Of a DNA stretch of 9,040 nucleotides, positions 1 through 5,539 are shown piece by piece; position 1 is the stretch's first letter, and each line of letters opens with the position of its first letter. Below the pieces are notes generated by a model. It was given only the letters and a program-made list of their open reading frames with translations. It was not told the DNA's origin and searched no databases. The translations under genes were made by a program, and so were the position numbers. The stretch is from the NCBI GenBank assembly GCA_028819675.1, contig JAPPKT010000414.1:1-9040 (forward strand), in the 5' to 3' direction. The DNA is from Caldilineaceae bacterium. Lineage in GTDB: Bacteria > Chloroflexota > Anaerolineae > Caldilineales > Caldilineaceae.

Positions 1-1
1 A

Positions 2-115
2 GCGCAGATGCGCAATCATGCGGGCCTGATCGGGGGGGCGATGGCGGCACTCGCCTTGATCCAAGGAGGAGGCGACGAGGAGCTGGAACCTGCCGAACTC
101 TATGTGCCGGATTAA
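2..115 (+). CDS. C-terminal end of a ROK-family sugar kinase (probable glucokinase), 5' truncated by the window
   Basis: The window opens inside a reading frame that runs to TAA at 113-115 and gives 37 residues, with AQMRNHAGLIGGAMAALAL near its start. The pattern (R/G)xxAGLIGxAxxAL is the usual C-terminal helix of ROK kinases, the family of many bacterial glucokinases that phosphorylate glucose with ATP. The tail after it is acidic and ends in YVPD. The catalytic Asp and the ROK zinc site would lie upstream, so neither activity nor sugar specificity can be read here. A kinase making glucose-6-phosphate fits the isomerase and pentose-phosphate genes that follow on the same strand 164 bases later. 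ROK transcriptional repressors share this C-terminus and remain an alternative. Confidence 0.55.
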   Translation, partial: AQMRNHAGLIGGAMAALALIQGGGDEELEPAELYVPD

Positions 116-133
116 GATTGAAGGTCCAAACCC

Positions 134-157
134 TGTGCCAATTATCGGGTGGTCCAA
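134..157 (+). promoter_or_regulatory. Candidate operator upstream of tal: TGTGCCAAT-N7-TGGTCCAA
   Basis: The 164-base gap before tal contains TGTGCCAAT (134-142) and TGGTCCAA (150-157), 7 bases apart. An extra GGTCCAA copy lies at 123-129. The same two words, in the same order and orientation relative to the gene, lie upstream of the LysM gene with 17 bases between them, one helical turn more. They sit about 122 bases before the tal start, against about 145 bases in the LysM case. The only promoter-like element I see nearby is a -10-like TAGAAT at 190-195 with no well-spaced -35 box, so the transcription start is undetermined. No terminator for the upstream kinase is visible, and read-through into tal is possible. 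Binding by a shared regulator is inference. Confidence 0.35.
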
Positions 158-263
158 ATCATCTGACGGAAACGGCCTCTGACGCTGCCTAGAATTGAAT
201 CCGCCCTTACCGGGGAGAAACGAGGGGCGCGATCGAACAGTAACTCATCGCAGAGACGATATT

Positions 264-269
264 GAGGAG
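264..269 (+). promoter_or_regulatory. Ribosome binding site of tal (decides the start)
   Basis: GAGGAG lies 10 bases before ATG 280. This site favours ATG 280 over the in-frame TTG 262, which overlaps the site itself, and over ATG 289. Confidence 0.7.
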
Positions 270-279
270 AAGAGTAATC

Positions 280-1431
280 ATGACAAGAATGAACGAAGCG
301 GCTGCAGTTGGTCAGGCGATCTGGCTGGACTTCATCAGGCGCTCCTTCCTGGATTCCGGGGAGCTGGGCGAACTGGTCGCCAAGGGGCTGCGGGGTGTTA
401 CGTCCAACCCGTCGATTTTCCAGAAGGCGATAACGGCCAGCACCGACTATGATGCCGCGGTGGAGCGGCTGGTGGGTGAAGGCAGTTCGGTCAACGACAT
501 ATACGAGGCGCTCGCTATCCAGGACATCCGCCGCGCGTGCGACATCATGCGGCCGGTCTACGAGAGCACGGACGGGGTGGACGGCTATGTCAGCCTGGAG
601 GTAAATCCAAAGCTGGCCTACGACACGGAAGGCACGGTCATGGAGGCCCGCCGTCTCTCGTCGCTGGTGGACAGGCCGAACGTAATGATCAAGGTGCCGG
701 CCACACCGGAGGGTATCCCGGCGATCGAGACGCTCACCGGCGAGGGCATCAACATCAACGTCACGCTCATCTTCTCTCTGCAGCAGTACGAAGCCAGCGC
801 GATGGCCTATATTCGCGGCCTGGAGAAGCTGGCGGATGCGAACGTGGATTTCAGCCGGGTGGCGTCGGTCGCTTCATTCTTCGTCAGCCGGGTGGACGGC
901 AAGGTTGACCCGAAGCTGGTTGATCTCGGCAACAGCGCGCTCCAGGGAAAGATCGCCATCGCCAATGCCAAGATGGCCTATCACCGCTTCGGCGAGATTT
1001 TCAGCGGTCCTCGCTGGGAGGAACTGGCGGCGCAGGGCGCGCGGGTACAGCGGCCGCTTTGGGGAAGTACGAGCACCAAGAATCCCGACTACCCGGACAC
1101 GCTGTACGTGGACACACTGATGGGGCCGCACACGGTCAATACGGTGCCACCTGAGACCCTGGATGCGTTTCTGGACCATGGCTGCGCGGCGCGCACAGTG
1201 GATGCGGACGTGGAAGAGGCCCGGCAGCATCTGAAGCAACTGGCTGAACTCGGCATCGATCTCGGCGACGTCACCACGCAGCTGATGGGTGAAGGAGTGG
1301 ACGCCTTCGCCGACTCATTTGATGAGCTGATGTCGGGCATTGCCGAGAAGGTGGCCGCCATCGCAGGCGGTGACGAGAACCAGACAAGAGCACGCGCCGA
1401 TTTTTTTACGGTGCCCTCCGGAGCCAGATAG
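280..1431 (+). CDS. tal: Transaldolase (zero-frame product of a probable frameshifted tal-pgi gene)
   Basis: Transaldolase (EC 2.2.1.2) moves a dihydroxyacetone unit between sugar phosphates in the non-oxidative pentose phosphate pathway, in the cytoplasm, through a Schiff-base lysine. The 383-residue product from ATG 280 shows the barrel signatures in order: IWLDFIRR (14-21, conserved Asp17), GVTSNPSIF (39-47), a SLEVNP-type strand near 105-110, MIKVPAT (136-142, Lys138 the expected Schiff-base residue), NVTLIFS and VASFFVSRVD. It belongs to the longer bacterial type found alone or fused to phosphoglucose isomerase. The last seven residues after the T7 run at 1401-1407 (TVPSGAR) do not look conserved. 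The alternative -1 frame gives a linker typical of Tal-Pgi fusions, so this ORF probably ends by normal termination when frameshifting does not occur. Family assignment is firm; the two-product model is inference. Confidence 0.95.
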   Translation: MTRMNEAAAVGQAIWLDFIRRSFLDSGELGELVAKGLRGVTSNPSIFQKAITASTDYDAAVERLVGEGSSVNDIYEALAIQDIRRACDIMRPVYESTDGVDGYVSLEVNPKLAYDTEGTVMEARRLSSLVDRPNVMIKVPATPEGIPAIETLTGEGININVTLIFSLQQYEASAMAYIRGLEKLADANVDFSRVASVASFFVSRVDGKVDPKLVDLGNSALQGKIAIANAKMAYHRFGEIFSGPRWEELAAQGARVQRPLWGSTSTKNPDYPDTLYVDTLMGPHTVNTVPPETLDAFLDHGCAARTVDADVEEARQHLKQLAELGIDLGDVTTQLMGEGVDAFADSFDELMSGIAEKVAAIAGGDENQTRARADFFTVPSGAR

Positions 1432-1446
1432 AGAGCGCTCTGGAGG
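1401..1446 (+). promoter_or_regulatory. Candidate programmed -1 ribosomal frameshift signal: T_TTT_TTT heptamer plus stem-loop
   Basis: In the tal frame the codons are GAT (1399-1401), TTT (1402-1404), TTT (1405-1407), ACG. Bases 1401-1407 therefore form T_TTT_TTT in the exact phase needed for tandem -1 slippage. A 7-base spacer (1408-1414) leads to a stem pairing CCTCCGGAGC (1415-1424) with GCTCTGGAGG (1437-1446). The stem is ten continuous pairs, nine Watson-Crick and one G-U, with a 12-base loop containing the zero-frame stop TAG (1429-1431). After slippage the next codon is TAC at 1407 and the frame stays open to 3089. Slippery heptamer, 5-9 base spacer and downstream structure are the known ingredients of -1 frameshift sites. 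No clear Shine-Dalgarno-like stimulator precedes the heptamer. RNA polymerase slippage on T7, or a missing T, would give the same fusion. Confidence 0.6.
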
Positions 1447-3089
1447 AGATCGACAGGGAGCGGATCGTCACACGCATCTGGGCCAGAAGCCACAGCGTGT
1501 GGAGCGACAGGTCTGACGAGATCGTAAACCGGCTGGGCTGGCTGGACATTGCCGTCAGGATGGATGAGGAGCGGCACTGCATCGACGCCCTGTTGCAGGA
1601 CCTGCAGCAGGAGGGCTACACGCAGGCGGTCCTGTTGGGTATGGGGGGTTCCAGCCTGGCGCCGGAGGTGTTTGCGCGTACATTCGGCAACGGGCCGATG
1701 ACTTTGCGGATATTGGACAGCACGCACCCGGCGGCTGTCCAGGGGCTGGCGGACAGTCTGGATCCGGCGCGAACGCTGTTTATCGTGGCCACCAAGTCGG
1801 GCACCACGGCGGAAACGCTGTCCCTCTTCAAGTACTTCTACAAGCAGCTGCAGGACCAGCTCGGCGAGGCGGAGGCGGGTGCGCACTTCGTTGCGATAAC
1901 GGATGCGGGCAGCGAACTGGTCAAGCTGGGACAGGCGTGCAATTTCCGCGCAGTCTTCATCAATGATCCGAACATAGGCGGCCGCTATTCGGCGCTATCG
2001 CACTTCGGGTTGATTCCTGCGGCACTGGTGGGGGTCAATCTGCGACGCATGCTGCGGCGGGCCATAGAGACGAAGAATGACTGCGGACGGCACATAACCG
2101 GGTCCCTCAATCCCGGCGCGCAGATCGGCGTTGTGATGGCGGAGATGGCCAAGGCGGGGCGGGACAAGCTGACGGTCATCGCGGACGAGGAGGTGGCTTC
2201 GTTCGCCGACTGGCTGGAGCAGCTGATCGCCGAGAGCACCGGTAAATCGGGGACGGGGATCGTGCCGGTGGTGGGTGAGCCGGCGGCGTCACCGGAGGCC
2301 TACGGCGCGGACCGGTTGTTCGTTCATTTGCAATGGAGCGACGCCGGCGCGCAGGACGGGAAGGTGCAGGCGCTGATCGACGCCGGACATCCGGTAATCC
2401 GGGTGCGCTTCCGTGACCGGTACGACCTGGGGGGACAGTTTTTCCTTTGGGAGTATGCTACGGCGGTGGCGGGGGCGCGTTTAGGCATTCACCCGTTTGA
2501 TCAGCCGGATGTTGAGTCGGCGAAGCAGCAGTCGCGGCAGATGATGTCGGCCTATATGGAGAGCGGAAGCCTGCCGGCGCCGCAGCCGGCGCTGGAGGCG
2601 GGGGGCTTAAAGGTATACCTTGGCGATGGGGACGGGGAGAGGGCGCCGGGCAGTGCGGTCGAAGCGCTGGCGGCCTTTGTGAGTCAGGCGGCAGTGGGGG
2701 ATTACATCAGCATTCAGGCGTATATTCGGCCCTGTTCGCCCGTGAGCAGATTGCTTGGGACCCTGCAGGGACGCCTGCGGGACAGGACCAAGCTGGCAAC
2801 GACGATCGGTTACGGTCCCCGTTTCCTCCACTCTACGGGCCAGCTGCACAAGGGTGATCGCGGCAACGGTCTCTTCATACAACTTACTGACAGGCCCTAT
2901 GCGGACGCCGACATCCCCGACGAGCCAGGTTCGGCGGCGTCGGCGGTGCCATTCGGGGTTTTGATCCAGGCGCAGTCGCTGGGAGACCGGCAGGCGCTGA
3001 TGGATGCAGGGCGGCGCGTGTTGCGGATCGACCTGGGGGAAGAGGTACAGTCGGAACTTGAGCGGCTGGTCAGTTCGCTGGCGGCGTGA
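1407..3089 (+). CDS. pgi: Phosphoglucose isomerase domain, -1 frame extension of transaldolase (Tal-Pgi)
   Basis: Glucose-6-phosphate isomerase (EC 5.3.1.9) interconverts glucose-6-P and fructose-6-P. Counting from GTG 1497, the SIS-fold signatures are VLLGMGGSSLA (45-55), ATKSGTTAET (98-107, phosphate loop), IGGRYSALS (160-168) and EQLIAESTGK (241-250, with the expected catalytic Glu). Towards the C-terminus comes HPFDQPDVESAK with the usual active-site Lys. The frame is open from 1374 but has no ATG, GTG or TTG before GTG 1497. Homology clearly starts earlier: codons 1431-1500 encode ALEEIDRERIVTRIWARSHSVW, the linker of fused Tal-Pgi proteins, and the GTG is the Val of that motif. Joined at 1407, the product has 376 + 560 = 936 residues, close to the fused family's length. 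A conventional call of 1497-3089 (530 residues) would truncate the domain and has no ribosome binding site. rpiA follows after 102 bases. Confidence 0.9.
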   Translation, partial: YGALRSQIESALEEIDRERIVTRIWARSHSVWSDRSDEIVNRLGWLDIAVRMDEERHCIDALLQDLQQEGYTQAVLLGMGGSSLAPEVFARTFGNGPMTLRILDSTHPAAVQGLADSLDPARTLFIVATKSGTTAETLSLFKYFYKQLQDQLGEAEAGAHFVAITDAGSELVKLGQACNFRAVFINDPNIGGRYSALSHFGLIPAALVGVNLRRMLRRAIETKNDCGRHITGSLNPGAQIGVVMAEMAKAGRDKLTVIADEEVASFADWLEQLIAESTGKSGTGIVPVVGEPAASPEAYGADRLFVHLQWSDAGAQDGKVQALIDAGHPVIRVRFRDRYDLGGQFFLWEYATAVAGARLGIHPFDQPDVESAKQQSRQMMSAYMESGSLPAPQPALEAGGLKVYLGDGDGERAPGSAVEALAAFVSQAAVGDYISIQAYIRPCSPVSRLLGTLQGRLRDRTKLATTIGYGPRFLHSTGQLHKGDRGNGLFIQLTDRPYADADIPDEPGSAASAVPFGVLIQAQSLGDRQALMDAGRRVLRIDLGEEVQSELERLVSSLAA

Positions 3090-3191
3090 GGGCAGCGTAG
3101 GACTGGCGGCGTTCGCGATTGGGGGAAGGGCGCCATGTTCGTGGGTGGGAGCCCTGATTCCGGTCGCGTTCACATTTTGAAGCGGTGACAG

Positions 3192-3887
3192 ATGCAGATT
3201 CATGAGATAGAAGCTCTGAAGCGGCAGGCGGCCGAAGCTGCGGTGGCGCATGTCGAGTCCGGGATGATCGTGGGGTTGGGCGCGGGGAGTACGGCCCTGA
3301 AGGCGCTTGAGTGTATCGCGGAACGCTTGGCGATGGGTACACTCACAGGGATTCTCGGCGTCCCCTGTTCGGACCAGGTTGCGGCAGATGCGCGGCGGTT
3401 GGCAGTTCCGCTGACCACCCTGGCGTGTCATCCTCGCATTGACCTGACAGTTGACGGCGCAGATGAGGTAGACCCGCAGCTGCGTGTCATCAAAGGCGGG
3501 GGCGGCGCGCTCTTGCGCGAGAAGATTGTCGCCCAGGCGAGCGAACGGGAGATTATCGTCGTGGATGAGCGCAAGCTATCTGCGCGACTGGGCGAGAAGT
3601 GGGCCCTGCCGGTGGAGGCGCTTGCCTTTGGTCTGCGGGCCCATGTGGAGTACATTGAGCGGCTTGGCGCGGCAGTGGAGGTGCGGACGGGAGTGGATGG
3701 CAGTCCTTTTCGAACGGACAGCGGCAACTTGATCCTCGACTGTCAGTTTGGCCCAATGGACGATCCGGAGCATATTGCCGGCGCGCTGGAGAGGCGTGCC
3801 GGAGTCGTTGAGCACGGCCTATTCCTCGATCTGGTGACGGACTTGATCGTTGCCAGCCCCGCGGGTACGCAGCATCGATCCCGATAA
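3192..3887 (+). CDS. rpiA: Ribose-5-phosphate isomerase A
   Basis: RpiA (EC 5.3.1.6) interconverts ribose-5-P and ribulose-5-P. The 231 residues are a normal full length. Visible motifs are GLGAGSTA (28-35, phosphate-binding loop), DLTVDGADEVD (84-94), KGGGGALLREK (101-111) and VVDERK (123-128). By alignment with the well-studied E. coli enzyme, Asp88, Asp91, Lys101 and Glu110 correspond to its active-site Asp81, Asp84, Lys94 and Glu103. The start ATG follows GAAGCGGTGACAG, which has no strong Shine-Dalgarno sequence. No promoter or terminator is evident in the 102 bases after pgi, so co-transcription with tal-pgi is likely. With transaldolase and phosphoglucose isomerase next door, the cluster links hexose phosphates to ribose-5-P. 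The last residues after LIVASPAG are variable in the family. Confidence 0.95.
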   Translation: MQIHEIEALKRQAAEAAVAHVESGMIVGLGAGSTALKALECIAERLAMGTLTGILGVPCSDQVAADARRLAVPLTTLACHPRIDLTVDGADEVDPQLRVIKGGGGALLREKIVAQASEREIIVVDERKLSARLGEKWALPVEALAFGLRAHVEYIERLGAAVEVRTGVDGSPFRTDSGNLILDCQFGPMDDPEHIAGALERRAGVVEHGLFLDLVTDLIVASPAGTQHRSR

Positions 3888-3972
3888 CCGAAAAATCGAT
3901 CAGACAGATAAGGGCCCAGGGGATACCATTCTACGGTGGGCGGGATCCGCGCGTCTCTCGCTCAATTCAAGG

Positions 3973-3995
3973 GGCGCGGGAATCTTCCTCGCGCC
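3973..3995. terminator. Hairpin between convergent rpiA and LysM genes, probable two-way terminator
   Basis: GGCGCG (3973-3978) pairs with CGCGCC (3990-3995), and the stem continues inward as GGA/TCC with one bulged T and a small loop. On the + strand it is followed only by TGTTTGG, and on the - strand by CCCCTTGAATTG, so the U-tracts are weak. The position, between two convergent stop codons 144 bases apart, supports a termination role. Confidence 0.45.
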
Positions 3996-4031
3996 TGTTT
4001 GGAGGACCGGAGTCAGCCCAGATGGACGGAC

Positions 4032-5018
4032 TCACTGGGTCGACTGCGGGATAATCAGCTGATCACCGATGCGGAGCAGGTCGGCGTTGGAGATGTTGTT
4101 GGCCGCCTTGAGCGCGTCTACCGTGACGTCGAACTGCTGGGCAATGCCAAGAAGGGTATCTCCCTCCTGAACGGTGTAGAGCGTCTGATTCAGAATGTTT
4201 ACGTCGGCGGCGGACAGGCCGGGTATGAGAAGGACGGTATCGACCCTCACGACATGTGGATTGGTGATCGTGTTGCTATTGAAAGCGATCAGCTCGGCCA
4301 CGGTCACTCCGTACTGATCGGCGATGGAGGCGAGGGTTTCGCCGGGGCGGACGGTGTGGGTGCCCACCTGCCTAGAGAGGGCGGAATCGGCAGCGCCCCT
4401 TTGTGCGCTCGGCTGCCCGGTGGAAGCGCTCGAACTGGGGATCAGCAGTTCCTGGCCGATGGAGATGCTATGCTCGTCTCTAAGGTTGTTGAGACTGAGG
4501 ATGCGGTTCAAGGATACGTCGTAGCGAAGCGCAATCGACAGTAGGGTATCGCCCTCTTGAACAGTGTACTTGAACGGCTCAGGGGTGGGCGTAGGGATGC
4601 CTTCCGGCGTTGTCAGGCCGGGCACATAGGGCATACGCAGCACCTGCCCCACCTGGAGCGAGTCCGTGGTGAGCAGATTCATCTCCCGGATTCGCTGGAT
4701 CTCCGTGCCGAATTTTTCCGAAATTGTGGAGAGTGTATCTCCCGGTTTGACTTCATAGGTGACGGTGGACGGCACCGGAGTGTCTTCGGGAGTCGGAAGC
4801 GGTGTTTCGGTCGCCGCCGGTTGCGGCGTATCCGGTTCCATAACGACCGGTTCTTCTTGCGGCGGTTCCGAGGCGTTGCCCGCGTCCTCGGCCACGCGCT
4901 CACGGGTACATGCGGAGAGCAGGAGAATTGCCGCCAGCGTCAGGATGACGCCGGACATCCGCTTTGAGATCATTGACTGCGCTGCTGCTCTGACAAGTGA
5001 GCGCGACTGCGTTCCCAT
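4032..5018 (-). CDS. Secreted lipoprotein with four LysM domains
   Basis: The 328-residue protein starts at ATG 5018, chosen because GGAG lies 7 bases before it. An in-frame ATG at 5066 lacks support. The N-terminus has a basic region, a hydrophobic stretch (MSGVILTLAAILLLSAC) and a lipobox LSAC with Cys37, predicting lipid attachment and export. A Glu/Pro/Thr-rich linker (about 38-84) leads to four LysM repeats at about 86-130, 150-194, 220-266 and 290-324. Each begins with a YxVxxGDTL-type motif and ends in an LxIP-type strand. LysM modules bind N-acetylglucosamine-containing glycans such as peptidoglycan. No catalytic domain (NlpC/P60, M23 or amidase) follows, so it may be a cell-wall-binding or adaptor protein; the partner is unknown. 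Repeats 2 and 4 share YTVQEGDTLL, suggesting internal duplication. It reads away from the next gene and converges on rpiA. Confidence 0.9.
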   Translation of the reverse strand: MGTQSRSLVRAAAQSMISKRMSGVILTLAAILLLSACTRERVAEDAGNASEPPQEEPVVMEPDTPQPAATETPLPTPEDTPVPSTVTYEVKPGDTLSTISEKFGTEIQRIREMNLLTTDSLQVGQVLRMPYVPGLTTPEGIPTPTPEPFKYTVQEGDTLLSIALRYDVSLNRILSLNNLRDEHSISIGQELLIPSSSASTGQPSAQRGAADSALSRQVGTHTVRPGETLASIADQYGVTVAELIAFNSNTITNPHVVRVDTVLLIPGLSAADVNILNQTLYTVQEGDTLLGIAQQFDVTVDALKAANNISNADLLRIGDQLIIPQSTQ

Positions 5019-5025
5019 CGGTTTT

Positions 5026-5029
5026 CTCC
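5026..5029 (-). promoter_or_regulatory. Ribosome binding site of the LysM lipoprotein (decides the start)
   Basis: On the minus strand GGAG stands 7 bases before ATG 5018. It selects this start over the upstream in-frame ATG at 5066 and the downstream ATG at 4973. Confidence 0.65.
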
Positions 5030-5080
5030 ACTCCTGGAATCCATTTGCCCAGTCTGTTCGGGTCAAAAATCCGGAAACCT

Positions 5081-5128
5081 GAGCCCAGAAGGCCTCACCA
5101 GCTGCCCCTGGGCTCTATTTTGTGTTTT
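5081..5128 (+). terminator. Hairpin with T-rich tail in the LysM leader region
   Basis: GAGCCCAG (5081-5088) pairs perfectly with CTGGGCTC (5108-5115) around a 19-base loop. On the + strand it is followed at once by TATTTTGTGTTTT, a plausible intrinsic terminator for transcripts running antisense through the LysM gene. On the - strand the same stem lies in the LysM 5' leader, with a TTTTT run about 10 bases after it, so it could instead act as a leader structure. The direction of action cannot be decided from sequence. Confidence 0.4.
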
Positions 5129-5170
5129 CTGCCTGTGGGGAACGGACAGAAGACGGCATGAAGTTGGACC

Positions 5171-5198
5171 ATGTGCCAATGCGTGCTGATTGGCACAT
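5171..5198. promoter_or_regulatory. Perfect 10-bp inverted repeat, probable operator of the LysM gene
   Basis: ATGTGCCAAT (5171-5180) and ATTGGCACAT (5189-5198) are exact inverted copies separated by 8 bases. The site begins 4 bases downstream of the -10 box of the predicted minus-strand promoter, so it covers the expected transcription start, a classical position for repressor binding. The half-site TGTGCCAAT recurs upstream of tal. TTGGACCA (5164-5171) abuts it on the downstream side. The regulator is unknown. As RNA it could also form a hairpin at the 5' end of the leader. Confidence 0.55.
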
Positions 5199-5202
5199 TA
5201 AA

Positions 5203-5231
5203 ATGATAGCACACGCATAAATGGCCCGCAA
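5203..5231 (-). promoter_or_regulatory. Sigma-70-type promoter of the LysM gene
   Basis: Read on the minus strand, TTGCGG (5231-5226), a 17-base spacer and TATCAT (5208-5203) match -35 and -10 boxes with ideal spacing. The predicted start near 5196 would give a leader of about 180 bases containing the inverted repeat and the 5081-5115 stem. Confidence 0.5.
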
Positions 5232-5283
5232 GCAGTTTTGAGATTTGGTGCTGCTTCGAATTTGAGCGGGTCATTGTCTGAAT

Positions 5284-5320
5284 CAGGATTTGCAGGATTT
5301 CAGAGGATTTTCAGGATGGC
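5284..5320. repeat. Short degenerate CAGGATTT tandem repeat
   Basis: Four AGGATTT-like units follow one another: CAGGATTTG (5284-5292), CAGGATTTCAG (5293-5303), AGGATTTT (5304-5311) and CAGGATGGC (5312-5320). The block is AT-richer than the surrounding genes and lies in non-coding DNA between two divergent promoters. No function can be assigned. Confidence 0.6.
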
Positions 5321-5450
5321 AGACGATGGAGTGAGGCATATGAAGCGGGCCTCTGCGAGGGCCAGATGGGCAGAGCGCAAGGGAACCATATAGTAGGTGA
5401 GTTCAGAATTGCGGTGGGAGGCGAACCAGTCGTAAGCAAATGGTCCGATA
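5321..5450. other. Non-coding stretch without a convincing gene
   Basis: This is the middle of the 521-base divergent intergenic region. A minus-strand frame stays open from 5503 to a TGA at 5300-5302 (67 codons, including AYDWFASHRNSELTYYM). It has no start codon near its 5' end and no ribosome binding site. It could be a gene remnant, but I do not recognise a family. Nothing else was seen here. Confidence 0.4.
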
Positions 5451-5496
5451 ACGTTCCGACAGATGGCCGGAAAACTGTCCGGGAGGAACGTACAAT
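5451..5496 (+). promoter_or_regulatory. Nested inverted repeat touching a -10 box upstream of the Asp-box gene
   Basis: ACGTTCC (5451-5457) and GGAACGT (5485-5491) are inverted copies. Inside them GACAG (5458-5462) pairs with CTGTC (5475-5479), with CGGGA bulged on the 3' side. The outer right arm shares base 5491 with TACAAT (5491-5496), a good -10 element 44 bases before the gene start. No good -35 box lies 16-18 bases upstream, as expected of a promoter that needs an activator bound at such a site. That role is inference. Confidence 0.35.
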
Positions 5497-5539
5497 CATG
5501 GCATCAGTCGTCTGAAACGAAGTTTGAGGAGGACCAGCG

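Noticed and set aside
1401..1407. T7 run as simple proof that tal-pgi is a pseudogene
   Set aside because: Both domains are otherwise intact with all expected motifs, and a phased heptamer with spacer and stem is present. An indel remains possible but is not the simplest reading of the whole segment.
1442..1448. GGAGGAG as a Shine-Dalgarno site for an independently translated pgi
   Set aside because: No ATG, GTG or TTG occurs in the Pgi frame at 4-14 bases after it. The next GTG (1497) is 48 bases away and inside conserved sequence. The site is better explained as part of the 3' arm of the frameshift stem.
3936..4544. 202-codon + strand open frame opposite the LysM gene
   Set aside because: The minus strand encodes clear LysM repeats and a lipobox signal, and the + frame mirrors that repeat structure without a start signal.
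5192..5207. Sigma-54-type promoter starting from TGGCAC at 5192
   Set aside because: The -12 half is missing: after TGGCAC and five bases the sequence is AATG and not TTGC.
5300..5503. 67-codon open frame on the minus strand with protein-like composition
   Set aside because: It has no start codon near its 5' end, no ribosome binding site and no recognisable family, and it runs into the AGGATTT repeats. At most it is a remnant.
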